Of a DNA stretch of 64,000 nucleotides, positions 41,201 through 46,102 are shown in pieces (positions within the stretch are counted from its first letter, which is position 1; each line of letters opens with the position of its first letter). The notes below the pieces were generated by a model. That model worked only from the letters and a program-made list of their open reading frames with translations, was not told the DNA's origin and made no database searches. The stretch is from positions 87,648,160 to 87,712,159 of the forward strand of contig NC_088202.1 in the NCBI RefSeq assembly GCF_037126465.1, given 5' to 3'. The stretch is from Ornithodoros turicata. Its lineage: Eukaryota > Arthropoda > Arachnida > Ixodida > Argasidae. The position numbers and the translations under genes were made by a program.

Positions 41201-41260
41201 TATTGGCTGGAATCTGAGAGACCATTAGACAGAACGGAAGTCGTCAGCGTACACTCCTAA
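2190..41260 (+). CDS. Receptor-type (transmembrane) guanylate cyclase, 3' portion, 18 exons
   Basis: Membrane receptor that makes cGMP from GTP when its extracellular domain binds ligand. Exons: 2190-2281, 5424-5568, 6228-6312, 6582-6720, 26165-26242, 27344-27421, 27598-27702, 27784-27855, 30698-30851, 30910-31086, 31232-31400, 34834-34983, 36128-36251, 36807-36875, 36980-37154, 40200-40298, 40383-40474, 41180-41260. All have AG/GT borders and all phases join, giving about 690 residues to a TAA stop. Domain order: end of the ANF-receptor ligand-binding domain, membrane helix, kinase-homology domain, signalling helix, class III cyclase. The cyclase keeps both metal aspartates (FSDIVGF, GDAY), the guanine-specifying Glu and Cys (VETIGD, YCLFGD) and NTASR, so it looks catalytically intact. 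The kinase-homology domain has VAIK and DFG, but HG replaces HRD, so it is probably a pseudokinase. The order matches vertebrate NPR1/NPR2 and insect receptor cyclases. The 5' exons lie outside the window. Which ligand it binds cannot be told. Confidence 0.96.
2821..3022. mobile_element. Foldback MITE with AGGGTGTTTGCTC ends
   Basis: Palindromic element in intron 1. Left arm AGGGTGTTTGCTCTAACG is matched in reverse at the right end (CGTTAGAGCAAACACCCT), and the pairing continues inward to a central hairpin (AAGAAACAGGT / ACCTGTTTCTT). Flanks are TATA-rich, compatible with a TA target. No coding capacity. Confidence 0.75.
3345..3969. mobile_element. MITE with CTAAGG...TTTCACACGGTGCA inverted ends
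   Basis: Left end CTAAGGGCCGTTTCACACGG and right end CCGTGTGAAAGGCGCCTTAG are inverted copies over about 30 bp. The interior has no recognisable protein. The intron bases between this element and its neighbours show no other feature. Confidence 0.65.
4222..5295. mobile_element. 1.07-kb inverted-repeat element (non-autonomous DNA transposon)
   Basis: Left GGGTGTCCGCACGAGCGACT pairs with right AGTCGCTTGTGCGGATACCC, and the similarity continues for about 45 bp. The interior has only overlapping short frames on both strands and no transposase motif. It lies just before exon 2 of the guanylate cyclase. Confidence 0.6.
5424..5568 (+). CDS. Guanylate cyclase exon 2: membrane-proximal ectodomain
   Basis: 145 nt, acceptor ATTTCAG, donor GTTAAC, phase 0 in and phase 1 out. 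Contains IHWPGG and [10 protein letters not shown], the counterpart of the 'LNWP...PPDIPKCGF' stretch just outside the membrane in this receptor family. Two cysteines (CGF and HCQ) are suited to the conserved juxtamembrane disulfide. Confidence 0.93.
5615..5860. mobile_element. Palindromic MITE, copy 1, flanked by TA
   Basis: Ends CACTCTAAAAACAGAAC and GTTCTGTTTTTAGAGTG are inverted, and nearly the whole 246 bp folds on itself. TA flanks both sides (5613-5614, 5861-5862), as for Tc1/mariner-class insertions. It sits in intron 2. A second copy is at 6964-7209. Confidence 0.85.
6228..6312 (+). CDS. Guanylate cyclase exon 3: transmembrane helix
   Basis: 85 nt, acceptor GTAACAG, donor GTGAGC; too short for a simple ORF search. 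Phases 1 and 2 join both neighbours. Encodes [19 protein letters not shown], one hydrophobic span of about 20 residues followed by Lys-Lys at the next exon, as expected for a type I membrane protein with its C-terminus in the cytoplasm. Confidence 0.92.
6582..6720 (+). CDS. Guanylate cyclase exon 4: cytoplasmic juxtamembrane segment
   Basis: 139 nt, acceptor TTTACAG, donor GTGAGT. Reads [20 protein letters not shown], matching the 'K..LE.EL....W.V.WED' segment right after the membrane in NPR-type cyclases. It then becomes Ser/Gly rich ([11 protein letters not shown]), where vertebrate relatives carry regulatory phosphorylation sites. Ends in phase 0. Confidence 0.93.
6964..7209. mobile_element. 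Palindromic MITE, copy 2
   Basis: Same family as 5615-5860: CACTCTAAAAACAG end, GGCAATGATTGGCGCACTA inside, and GGAGAGAGGGAGGCGTACGC in reverse complement. The right terminus has decayed (TTTTGAGCGG). It is the first element in the large intron 4. Confidence 0.8.
7620..7856 (+). mobile_element. Half copy of the CAGGGTGTTTC hairpin element
   Basis: Matches the left arm of the neighbouring element 7987-8862 from CAGGGTGTTTC through TTGCCATCTTGCAAAAATAT to TTAGTCCGATTCACC, in direct orientation, with no right arm. The pair looks like one intact and one arm-only copy 130 bp apart. Confidence 0.75.
7987..8862. mobile_element. Hairpin element, 876 bp, with long inverted arms, TA flanks
   Basis: Starts CAGGGTGTTTCAAAAAA and ends TTTTTTGAAACACCCTG. 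The two arms pair for about 365 bp, including GGAGGACATGCTCCTGCCCC and its reverse complement, leaving a loop of about 130 bp. TA flanks both ends (7985-7986, 8863-8864). It has no transposase and is probably mobilised by a Tc1/mariner-class enzyme. Confidence 0.85.
8867..11013 (-). pseudogene. LINE ORF2 relic: reverse transcriptase and RNase H
   Basis: On the minus strand, 10909-10550 reads [14 protein letters not shown] and YADDIALW, the reverse transcriptase motifs. Then 9930-9716 reads [15 protein letters not shown] and VVVLTDS, an RNase H domain; the C-terminal region follows at 9330-9100. Stops and frame changes break the frame between the blocks, so the copy is dead. The RT-then-RNase H order fits I/LOA/R1-like LINEs. 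Its 3' end abuts the hairpin element at 8862. The gag and endonuclease pieces at 12160-13191 on the same strand are probably the 5' part of the same element. Confidence 0.85.
11400..11625 (+). repeat. Retroelement 3' tail fragment
   Basis: Reads TGGGGTAGAGCATCGCCCCC and ends in AATAAA (11601) followed by GTTGTTGTTTG, the form of LINE 3' tails in many arthropods. It is opposite in orientation to the minus-strand LINE on either side, so it is an insertion. The adjoining 11014-11399 is G/T-rich with a poly(G) run and shows nothing else. Confidence 0.5.
11626..12159. other. Spacer inside the disrupted LINE region
   Basis: No coding signal. TTAAATTCGCGA-type motifs recur at 11430 and 12105 and may mark the ends of a small insertion. 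A poly(A)/AAG run lies near 12150. Confidence 0.4.
12160..12360 (-). pseudogene. LINE ORF2 N-terminal endonuclease fragment
   Basis: Minus strand reads [19 protein letters not shown] and then [12 protein letters not shown], the start of an apurinic-type endonuclease domain in LINE ORF2 (typical 'ILQWNCRG...ALQE'). Runs into A-rich sequence and stops. Lies just downstream of the gag fragment on the same strand. Confidence 0.7.
12606..13191 (-). pseudogene. LINE ORF1 (gag-like) fragment with CCHC zinc knuckles
   Basis: Minus strand 13191-13010 reads [11 protein letters not shown] and [15 protein letters not shown], two zinc-knuckle units of the C-x2-C-x4-H-x4-C type. After a frame change near 13015 the frame 13025-12606 is Ser/Thr/Pro rich, as after the knuckles of jockey/I-type ORF1. 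Broken, so non-functional. Confidence 0.7.
13188..13279. repeat. Cluster of CCAATATTGG palindromes
   Basis: CCAATATTGG and close variants (CCAATACTGG, GTCAATATTGAC, CCCAGTATTGG) recur about six times in 90 bp, each close to a self-complementary 10-mer. Confidence 0.8.
13499..13562. repeat. Perfect 64-bp palindrome without a loop
   Basis: AGCTTCTAATGCTATGTCTG leads to the centre CTGCAG and the exact reverse complement follows with no spacer. No TA or 8-bp duplication was noted. 13563-14667 has no other recognised feature; the frame after the palindrome encodes a Ser/Thr-rich stretch ending at 13683. Confidence 0.95.
14668..14712. repeat. (TG)n-like microsatellite
   Basis: Imperfect TG/CG dinucleotide repeat of about 45 bp inside intron 4. 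14713-15700 shows only a poly(C) run near 15167 and no gene. Confidence 0.85.
15701..16501. mobile_element. Pogo/Tigger-like non-autonomous element
   Basis: Left end GTCATGTCTTGATTATCCGG pairs with right end TACGGAAAACTC/CGAGACATGAC read in reverse. TCCGGATAACGAG units recur near both ends, as in pogo-type terminal repeats. About 800 bp; the interior has no transposase signal. A TA duplication is visible only on the left. Confidence 0.5.
16502..22221. other. Intron 4 interior, no gene recognised
   Basis: AT-rich unique sequence. The only recognisable item is a LINE-like tail at 17926-17965 (CATCATCACCAAACTAAAGT, then GTTGTTGTT). The longest frames (20260-20637 plus, 21330-21761 minus) match nothing I know and have no splice or promoter context. 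Confidence 0.6.
22222..22790. mobile_element. MITE with AGGCGCGTTTACATG inverted ends
   Basis: Left AGGCGCGTTTACATGAATGC pairs with right GCGCCCATGTAAACGCGCCT. GTCGAC and GTCGTC motifs recur inside. About 570 bp, with no coding capacity. Confidence 0.7.
22791..23480. other. Intron 4 spacer
   Basis: Contains GAGATTTTTA / GGGATTTTTA repeats near 22990-23120; no gene recognised. Confidence 0.5.
23481..23626. mobile_element. 146-bp foldback element
   Basis: GGGCCTGTTTATATAAAAGT pairs with the right arm that ends ATATGCAAACAGGCCC. The arms pair imperfectly throughout, including GAGTACGAGTAGACTCA against TGAGCCACTCGTAATC. Confidence 0.75.
23721..24091. mobile_element. MITE with TAGTGTACCCAAAA ends
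   Basis: Left arm TAGTGTACCCAAAATGGGAA and right arm ending TTTTGGGTACACTA are inverted for about 90 bp, including GACGTTTCGAACGGACGC against GCGTCCGCTCGAAACGTC. No coding capacity. It directly precedes the plus-strand LINE fragment. Confidence 0.75.
24130..24796 (+). pseudogene. LINE ORF2 C-terminal relic (RNase H and zinc knuckle)
   Basis: Contains the RNase H end [20 protein letters not shown], then a [13 protein letters not shown] zinc knuckle whose last Cys is lost, as at the C-terminus of I/LOA-type LINE ORF2. Frames change near 24240 and 24350. Opposite strand to the LINE at 8867-11013, so a separate insertion. Confidence 0.8.
24797..25694. other. Pyrimidine-rich spacer, possible LINE 3' UTR
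   Basis: C/T-rich runs (24830-24880, 24926-24945, 25495-25545) follow the LINE fragment. No gene recognised. Confidence 0.5.
25695..25807. mobile_element. Short foldback element, 113 bp
   Basis: TTTACTAAACG at the left pairs with CGTTTAGTAAA at the right, and CCTTCAGGCAAAGTTCTAAT pairs with ATTAGAACTTTGCCTGAAGG across a spacer of about 8 bp. Lies 360 bp before exon 5. Confidence 0.75.
26165..26242 (+). CDS. Guanylate cyclase exon 5: start of kinase-homology domain
   Basis: 78 nt, phase 0-0, acceptor CGTTATAG, donor GTAAGC. Reads [10 protein letters not shown] then GIQVGTYK, which leads straight into GVRVAIK of the next exon, as 'SLLTTE...VFAKTAYYKGNLVAVK' does in NPR1. Found by working back from the next exon. 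It lies 19.4 kb downstream of exon 4. The phases leave no need for another exon in between but do not exclude one. Confidence 0.8.
27344..27421 (+). CDS. Guanylate cyclase exon 6: kinase-homology VAIK lysine
   Basis: 78 nt, phase 0-0, acceptor GCACAG, donor GTACGT. Carries [14 protein letters not shown] and ends LLMELKL. The VAIK lysine, which holds ATP phosphates in active kinases, is kept. Confidence 0.95.
27598..27702 (+). CDS. Guanylate cyclase exon 7: kinase-homology N-lobe to hinge
   Basis: 105 nt, phase 0-0, acceptor TTTCCAG, donor GTATGT. Reads [16 protein letters not shown], then [11 protein letters not shown], very close to the NPR1 segment 'H.NLVRFVGAC....NI.I.TEYCPRGSLQ'. Confidence 0.97.
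27784..27855 (+). CDS. Guanylate cyclase exon 8: kinase-homology helix D/E
   Basis: 72 nt, phase 0-0, acceptor CTTTTTAG, donor GTATCT. Encodes [20 protein letters not shown], the counterpart of 'DILENESI.LDWMF..S' in natriuretic peptide receptors. Separated from exon 7 by an 81-bp intron. Confidence 0.95.
27856..29633. other. Intron 8, first part
   Basis: Unique sequence with a poly(T) run near 28668 and several ACTCC/GGAGT blocks (28250-28345, 29030-29055). No gene recognised. Confidence 0.5.
29634..29845 (+). pseudogene. Mariner-type transposase C-terminal relic
   Basis: Reads [20 protein letters not shown], matching the 'YSPDLAPSDYHLF..L...L' block that holds the third catalytic Asp of DD34D mariner transposases. 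Two in-frame stops follow within 60 codons. N-terminal part and terminal repeats were not found. Located in intron 8. Confidence 0.7.
29846..30697. other. Intron 8, last part
   Basis: AT-rich, with TTGTTTGTTATATTA repeats (30215-30280) and a poly(T) run near 30358. No gene recognised. Confidence 0.5.
30698..30851 (+). CDS. Guanylate cyclase exon 9: degenerate catalytic loop and DFG
   Basis: 154 nt, acceptor TAAACAG, donor GTAAGA, phase 0 in and 1 out. Reads [20 protein letters not shown] and [16 protein letters not shown]. The catalytic HRD aspartate is missing (HGRL), which marks a pseudokinase. The DFG triplet is intact, whereas vertebrate NPR1 has DYG. Confidence 0.95.
30910..31086 (+). 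CDS. Guanylate cyclase exon 10: kinase-homology C-lobe
   Basis: 177 nt, acceptor CCTACAG, donor GTACAC, phase 1 in and 1 out. Carries [10 protein letters not shown] (APE motif) and [20 protein letters not shown], the standard start of the kinase-homology C-lobe. The intron before it is only 58 bp. Confidence 0.96.
31232..31400 (+). CDS. Guanylate cyclase exon 11: end of kinase-homology domain
   Basis: 169 nt, acceptor AATCAG, donor GTACGC, phase 1 in and 2 out. Reads PPFRPEV, then [15 protein letters not shown], the conserved 'CW.E.P..RP.' closing helix of kinase folds. Confidence 0.96.
31401..33472. other. Intron 11, first part
   Basis: No gene or clear element. A small CATCATGTGCACCACATGATG inverted repeat lies near 32080. 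Confidence 0.5.
33473..33635 (+). mobile_element. hAT-type MITE, 163 bp, 8-bp target duplication
   Basis: Begins CAGTGGCGGATC and ends near GGTCTGAATCC, an inverted pair. GATCCACG flanks both sides (33465-33472 and 33636-33643), the 8-bp duplication typical of hAT. The interior has a poly(C) run. A reverse copy lies at 43784-43939. Confidence 0.8.
33731..34544. mobile_element. hAT-type MITE, 814 bp, 8-bp target duplication GTGCTAAC
   Basis: Termini CAGGGAAGGGTAACGG and CCGTTATCCTTCCCTG are inverted, and GTGCTAAC is duplicated exactly at 33723-33730 and 34545-34552. Both subterminal regions are built of GGTAACGG/GGAAACG units. No transposase. It lies in intron 11, 290 bp before exon 12. Confidence 0.9.
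34600..34626. repeat. (CACCC)n microsatellite
   Basis: About five CACCC units just downstream of the hAT-type element. Confidence 0.85.
34834..34983 (+). CDS. Guanylate cyclase exon 12: signalling helix (dimer coiled coil)
   Basis: 150 nt, acceptor TCGACAG, donor GTGAGC, phase 2-2. Contains [18 protein letters not shown], then VEEKT and [14 protein letters not shown], the S-helix that joins the kinase-homology and cyclase domains in all receptor cyclases and holds the dimer in register. Confidence 0.97.
35013..35153. mobile_element. 141-bp foldback MITE right after exon 12
   Basis: GAGTTTTAGGAGACCG pairs with CGGTATACTAAAACTC, and CCGGAACCAATC pairs with GATTGGTTCCGG. Begins 30 bp after the exon 12 donor. 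Confidence 0.75.
35154..36127. other. Intron 12 remainder
   Basis: No gene. AATAAACATAT followed by a poly(C) run at 35770 resembles a sequence at 12385 and may be a retroelement tail. Confidence 0.45.
36128..36251 (+). CDS. Guanylate cyclase exon 13: cyclase domain, first metal Asp
   Basis: 124 nt, acceptor TGCGCAG, donor GTGAGT, phase 2 in and 0 out. Reads [20 protein letters not shown]; the Asp in FSDIVGF binds the catalytic metals. Confidence 0.97.
36475..36729. mobile_element. 255-bp foldback MITE in intron 13
   Basis: Arms of about 105 bp pair across a loop of about 50 bp: left CCTTGCCTTAACCAGAGGAG against right CTCCGCTGGTTAAGGCAAG, and GAAGGGAGGGTCGGTA against TACCGACCCTCCTTTC. Confidence 0.8.
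36807..36875 (+). CDS. Guanylate cyclase exon 14: cyclase domain helix
   Basis: 69 nt, phase 0-0, acceptor GTTCAG, donor GTGAGT. Encodes [20 protein letters not shown] then VYK, nearly identical to the same stretch in NPR1/NPR2. Confidence 0.97.
36980..37154 (+). CDS. Guanylate cyclase exon 15: cyclase domain, second metal Asp
   Basis: 175 nt, acceptor CTCGTAG, donor GTAAGA, phase 0 in and 1 out. Has [19 protein letters not shown]: this Glu helps select guanine and the GDAY Asp binds metal. Ends RIGIHSG. Confidence 0.97.
37155..38135. other. Intron 15, first part
   Basis: No gene recognised. A 37310-37450 block reads GCCTGTTTCACACGAACG, and the inverse GTGTGAAAGAGCCC lies 120 bp later, suggesting a small MITE like the 3345-3969 family. 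Confidence 0.45.
38136..38432. mobile_element. 297-bp inverted-repeat element in intron 15
   Basis: Left arm CTTTATTTTGTTCATTGCGC and right arm GCGCAATGAACAAAATAAAG are exact inverses. Pairing continues imperfectly for about 75 bp (GACGCGTCTTTCCTTCATCT region). Confidence 0.8.
38480..38733 (-). mobile_element. Mariner-class MITE end (ACAGGGTGTCCCAGCTAACT)
   Basis: Read on the minus strand it begins ACAGGGTGTCCCAGCTAACT and continues through TTTTTAAAAATTATATAACA and TTAATTAACTTTCATTAAT blocks, a pattern widespread in arthropod genomes. Only one end is clear. Confidence 0.55.
38773..40147. mobile_element. Putative hAT-like element with GTAACG/GATAC-rich ends
   Basis: Left CAGTGTTGTACGTAACG and right CGGTAACGGGTACAACAG are inverted, and subterminal GTTAC and CGGTATCG units crowd both ends, as in the element at 33731. 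No clean duplication was seen. A (TTTTG)n tail at 39872-39892 suggests a retroelement fragment inside. Ends 52 bp before exon 16. Confidence 0.45.
40200..40298 (+). CDS. Guanylate cyclase exon 16: guanine-binding Cys and NTASR
   Basis: 99 nt, acceptor TTCTTAG, donor GTAAGG, phase 1-1. Reads [28 protein letters not shown]. The Cys of YCLFGD and the Asn and Arg of NTASR complete the GTP site. The family usually reads GPVCAGVVG; here the order is CV. Confidence 0.96.
40383..40474 (+). CDS. Guanylate cyclase exon 17: end of cyclase domain
   Basis: 92 nt, acceptor ATTGCAG, donor GTATGT, phase 1 in and 0 out. Reads [20 protein letters not shown] and LRGEVQVK, matching 'ALKIH.S......L.EFG.F....RG.V..KGKG'. 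Confidence 0.96.
40475..41179. other. Intron 17
   Basis: Contains TAATTA-rich blocks (40615-40680, 40860-40905) similar to 58880-58915, probably MITE remnants. No gene. Confidence 0.45.
41180..41260 (+). CDS. Guanylate cyclase exon 18: last coding exon
   Basis: Acceptor TCTTTCAG. Reads [17 protein letters not shown] and ends EVVSVHS then TAA. 'KGKG...TYWL' is the invariant end of the cyclase domain. The cytoplasmic tail is very short, as in vertebrate NPR1. Confidence 0.95.
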   Translation, partial: GKGTMTTYWLESERPLDRTEVVSVHS

Positions 41261-43464
41261 GGTGGTTCTTGGCCAATATACTCTTCGAAAGGGAAACTGA
41301 AGGAGGCAGGACATACCTTGGCAACAGCAGAGCACCTTCAGCTCCCTGTTTCTCCTCCAACGACGAAACATTTCTTTTGAGACGCTCCCGCAAAACGGAG
41401 CTCTTTATTCTTGTTCCTCGCGTACAGTCACTCTCATTGACTGTGTGCCGCGTAAGCCTAATCACCTACTAACTAATCAGCCGTAGTGCTTCAGTGTTGT
41501 ATTTCCCCACGCGCAAGATACATATCCATGCAACTAGCGTCATCGTTGACGTATTCATCTCACTTTTCCGTACGTTGGTTGTTTCATTGAAAAGTTATAC
41601 CTCGATATTAAATATGGTAACAATCTTGCGTTGATGAATGGATCTGATGTAATGAGCTACGTGTCAGAATTGCGGAGTTGTTCTTCACAGGAGACTCCGT
41701 TGTGTGACTTGCAATGCTTCAGCACTAGATTATTCTTAGCAGAGTCATTCCGAGGGGGCGTGATAGAGGGGCAGCCGGCACGGTCCCCTTCCATGAATGG
41801 GTACCGAACGGCAGAAGTCCAGAAAGTTCGTAAGATCGGGTAAAAAAGCGAGAAATCTGCAATTTTCACTGTAGAATTACCAGTTGTAACGAATTGTCTC
41901 TACCTGAAGGTGATGTTGGAATTATATTGAAGAATACGCAAGCACTTACAATCATGTGTCGCATAGTATTTCCATATTGCATGTGTGTTGTCGCATCTGT
42001 CTTCTGTTCTGTATGTCTATTATTTTATTCGTGCATAATTGAAACGCTTTCAAGAAATGGAGCAGCAGACCCCTGATGGGTGTCACCCAGCTCCAATGTT
42101 TGTAAATAAACAGATATTTCCTCCTCTTCTACTTTAGATTCCGCTAGAAATAGAAGATCCGCGAAATAGAAGAATAGAAAATCCGCTTTCAAATATTAGG
42201 GAAAGCAACACTTGGTGCCCCCCCCCCCCCCCCCAATAGTCTTCACTTCCCGACCATCCGCCGCCATCTATACTCTTGTCGGAGAGTCGCAGTGATTATG
42301 CTTAAGTGATTAAGCACACGAAGAGAATGAGGGCACAAAGCGAAAGGGTTTTTTTTTAATTGTCGATGCGTGGTTCGCTCCTTGCATCCGTGTGGGGCCT
42401 CGTCGGACCCTGACTGCTCGAAGTGTATGCTGGAAGTAGAGAGCGATTCTATTAAAGCAGTGAATGGGTGGGGACACGTGCTCCTCCTCATGATAGTAAG
42501 TGCTTCCGTACACTTCATATAATTCCAGCTTTAGCTTCAGGTAAGCATCATTCGTCAAAACTGGTAATCATATTTCAGTCTACCCCAGCACTTGCTACTA
42601 TCATGTGTCACATAGCATGTTCAACGCTTAACCCTATACTTGGCTGCCAAAGTGCGCCCTGTTATCGGGCCTGCGATAGAGAAGCGACGAAAAGACGCCT
42701 CACGCGACAAGTCAGCCGCTTCTGTGGACAGTGCTAGGAGCATGGCCAACTTATACGACAACTGGGCTAGTGAGAGGTCTGCGTTATTCCCCAAGGAGCC
42801 CTAACAGGATGTTACTCTTGAAACTGGCAAAGACTCTTATATTTTGGTTGAGGAGGGGATGTGTCGAATATGCCGTTCAACAGTTTGGAGATCAGGAGTT
42901 GCTTGCCGATGTCCTGGCCTTGCTGTTACATGACGGATTGAGATACAGCGGACCTATACACATTGATGGCCCTACAGGAAAGACTCTGGCCATGAAGAGT
43001 GGCCAGGAAGTTAGACAGTTGGGCTAGAGAGGGAGAAAGCGGATCAATTCGTTGTCCAATACACCACTATTCCGTCTCTTCCAATAATATGAAGAGCATG
43101 CTGCCCTAGTGTTTGGCGTCCAGGTGGCTGTCAGAAGTCTGGTGCGGACAGCAAAAGTTGGGTCGTTGTGACGCATCGCTGGGAAGGAATCGTAAGATGC
43201 CGTGCCGAGAGCACGTGAATCGCAATGGTGGATCAGCCGGCACGTTCGTGACTATGTCTACAGGTGTTCCACCTGCCAATGGGAAAGAAAACCAGGAGCG
43301 TAAGTAGACCCCCGGGATTGATTTCAGTGTGCATAAGTTAAATGGGGAGGTATGATGTTAGCGATAAAGACGTTGAGGACTCGCTTGACACGAGGTGAGG
43401 TATGCTGTTTGGTGTTTTTGGAACTGGGGGCATTCTCTTTCGAGCCACGAATGAAGATGTTCGG
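41261..43464. other. 3' UTR and intergenic sequence
   Basis: Guanylate cyclase 3' UTR, then intergenic DNA. A tail-like AATAAA lies at 42105 and a poly(C) run at 42218. Frames at 42731-43300 plus look loosely protein-like but I cannot assign them. Confidence 0.45.
41607..41612 (+). promoter_or_regulatory. Possible polyadenylation signal for the guanylate cyclase
   Basis: ATTAAA about 350 bp after the stop codon, the first plausible poly(A) hexamer downstream. A second candidate, AATAAA, lies at 42105. No transcript evidence is available. Confidence 0.3.
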
Positions 43465-43580
43465 GCACGACACGTGGGCACCATCTGCGCGCATGTTGTT
43501 TCATTTCCTGGGCCGTGCAGTTCAGTTTTCATTAAACGTCCGCGTCGTACAGGACGTGGAATCATCCTTTTCCTACACTC
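43465..43580 (+). repeat. Dispersed repeat, copy 1
   Basis: GTGGGCACCATCTGCGCGCA, then CAGTTCAGTTTTC and CATCCTTTTCCTAC, share order and spacing with 60465-60575. Family unknown. Confidence 0.6.
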
Positions 43581-43783
43581 AATTTCCAGGAAACCACGTC
43601 TACCACGAAACCACGTCTACGACATATGACGGCAATGTGGTCACGCTGCCACTACATTTCTGAGCTCCTCTTCAGCCTTTCTCGTCGTTTCTTGCGTGCT
43701 GCCTCTTTGACATCGATGGTGCTTTGTCTCCATTCGGCCCTGCTGAGACAAGGACTCGGACTCGGACTACATAGCATTATATA

Positions 43784-43939
43784 CAGCGGTGGATTCAGAC
43801 CCTCGGTTTGGGGTGGGTGGGGCGCTTTCTTTGTCGGAGCGTGTAGTAGGTAGGAGGGAGAGGGAAATCCAGTGTATAAACTGACGTTTTGGGGGGGCGA
43901 TCGCCCAACCGCCCCCCCCCCCCCCTGGATCCGCCACTG
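43784..43939 (-). mobile_element. hAT-type MITE, reverse copy of 33473-33635
   Basis: Runs from CAGCGGTGGATTCAGACC to CTGGATCCGCCACTG with the same poly(C)/poly(G) interior. ACTACATA follows the right end and also occurs at 43766-43773, ten bases before the left end, so the left terminus is not exact. Confidence 0.7.
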
Positions 43940-43989
43940 ACTACATAGGACGGCAAGACTTATGCAGTAGACGTGGTTTTCTATCCCTG

Positions 43990-44604
43990 TACCGCTCTAC
44001 GTCGCCATGCTCGCTCTTTGATCGTCGGTGACGACGCTTAAAGTACATCTCTGAGTACCTTCTTGGTGGTCTGAGTTTTGCTTGCTGGTCTCTGATGTTG
44101 TCGTAGTCATACGCCCGAAGGTCACCTTGAGAGGTGTTCCGTGATAGACCACTAAGGTGACAGTAGAAGAACCCTTGGTCAAAAGATCTCGGTATGGGTC
44201 CTGGGCGTTGTGGTAGGAGACGCATAATGTCGGGAAGGTCTTCCTTCTCCTGTGGTGGTGGCCCTCTGCGGAACATCGAGCGACGTGCTCTGGGGAACCG
44301 GCGTCCATGAAAGCGACGCCGGCCTGCATCACACGGGTTTTCTGGAACGGCCTCTATATCAGGCACAGTTACGTTGTCAGCTTCGCGTCCTTTCTCTCCA
44401 AGGACGATGCTTGACCACTTCTCCATCGCCTAAGCTGGGCATTGCTTTTTGTGGGTTGTTGCGAGCAATGGACGTCTGATGAATGAAGACGTCCTCGTAG
44501 GTATCGTTCCGGTTGATGAATCCATCGCCATTCTTCAAGTTTAACCATTTTACAGTTCCGAGCACACGCTCGGGGAGCACAAGCTTCTTAATCGAATCCC
44601 GCAT
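43990..44604 (-). pseudogene. Y-box / cold-shock-domain protein pseudogene
   Basis: Minus strand from ATG at 44604 reads [20 protein letters not shown] and [10 protein letters not shown], the cold-shock domain of Y-box proteins (RNP1 and RNP2). RNP1 is KNGDGFI where the family has an aromatic residue before GFI. The frame shifts near 44410, after GDGEVVK, and resumes as [11 protein letters not shown], then Arg/Pro-rich tail sequence such as RRGPPP, as in YBX C-termini. No introns and broken, so probably a retrocopy; no poly(A) tail was seen. In life the parent protein binds mRNA and controls translation. Confidence 0.8.
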
Positions 44605-44893
44605 GTTATATCTCTTCACGCTAGACCCATTTCTACATCTGTACCGTGGAGACAGCAGGTACTGGGAGGATTGTTGAACTATAATAAACAGTAGAGCCGT
44701 TGACTGCAGTGAAATGACTCTTTGGCATAGTGTCGTTGAATGGCATGGAGCAGGCACCTCCACATTGACTGTTTGGACCAGCGGGTATCTCCACGGATGA
44801 CAGGTGCGTTTATTGTACGTTCTTGCAATACAGGGGTGTTAAGTGCTTGTCAGACAATGCGAACAAGAGAGCCTGTCTGTGGGGCGACAGTGT

Positions 44894-45914
44894 CCCAGCA
44901 ACCCAAAAATGTCCCAGAGATATCATATGGAAGTACCATTCAAGACATTCAGAGGTCCCATGAATATCGAAAAATGTCCCGTTTACGTCCACAGCATGTC
45001 CACTTTCTTTATTATTTTGCAATCCACTGGATATCCCAGAAATGTCCACTGAAGGATATCTGGATCAATATAGGAAGTGAAATGGCTCTTCGTCTATAGT
45101 GCATTTACTATACTCTATTTCGTGCTTATTGGAGGTTAATTGTGTTTTAACACATTAAAGGAAGCTGCAAGTCAAACTTTTTATTTGGTGTACGTTGCAC
45201 TCTTGACAGGTACAAAGTTTACACAGTAGGCTAAGTAGGTTACACACGGTGAGCATATATATTTAAGCATTGCACACATCTGACTAAAATACCAAGGTCT
45301 ACAAAGCATGCCAATAACCTGGCAGCAGCGACTATATAAAAAAGGCACATTGGCGGGACTTGGCTGATGCGCTAAAATAGAAGGCATCTGAGAGACAAGT
45401 AAAGATATGCTCAATACTTGAAACGACAGAGATAATGCTCTGGGCCAGCCTGGAATTCGTGCTGTTGCTCTTATAAACATAAAACAGAGCAGTAACGAAA
45501 ATCAGCATGTATGCTGTAATTATCTATAACAAAAATGTGCGAGCTTTACACCAGAACTATATATTCCATCTCAAATATATGTGCAAAATGCAATACGAAA
45601 CGTCATATGAAGCTGAGCCCATATAACGACAAAATATACATACCGTAATTGCTGAAATCGGTCAGCCTGAACTCTCCCTATAACGCTCAACATACGAAAC
45701 TGCAGGGAAGTTCGAAGCGTGTATGTTTTTGTTCTGCAAGTGCAGAGCTACATTAGATGTGGGATATACCTGAGACATACCTGGGACAACCTGGTCAGGA
45801 CACCTTTGAACGATTGAAAAGAAATATCCGGTGGATATCTGTCTGACATCCAGAACAGGATGGACGTCCGTGACCATTTTCGGAGATCATTGGGACATTC
45901 GTGGTTCGCTGGGG
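44894..45914. mobile_element. Inverted-repeat element with CCCAGC(A/G)AACC ends
   Basis: Starts CCCAGCAACCCAAAAATGTC and ends GGGACATTCGTGGTTCGCTGGGG, inverted over about 22 bp with less similar continuation. The interior repeats GGATATCC, ATGTCC and GGACATCC motifs. A related end lies at 59649. Confidence 0.55.
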
Positions 45915-46096
45915 TGTAGCTAGTTGTCATGGTTTCCCACACTTGTAACAACATGCTGACTACCGCAAATTTGTTAGCTTTCCTTCAGATGACAGTGGGG
46001 TTTTGCAGTCTTGAACAGAATGCTGTGTGGGTACACAGAGTAGATACTTGAGAATCTGAGGATCTGTGCTGGTCGCCAAGGCAGAGGCTGAAGGGA

Positions 46097-46102
46097 GTCG
46101 TG
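46097..46102. repeat. Polinton target site duplication, left (GTCGTG)
   Basis: GTCGTG directly before the AGTAGTAAGTACT terminus; identical to the right copy. Confidence 0.95.

Noticed and set aside
42731..43300. Protein-like plus-strand frames (GPIHIDGPTGKT and neighbours)
   Set aside because: GPTGKT looks like a P-loop, but the surrounding sequence lacks Walker B or any family match, so no ATPase was called.
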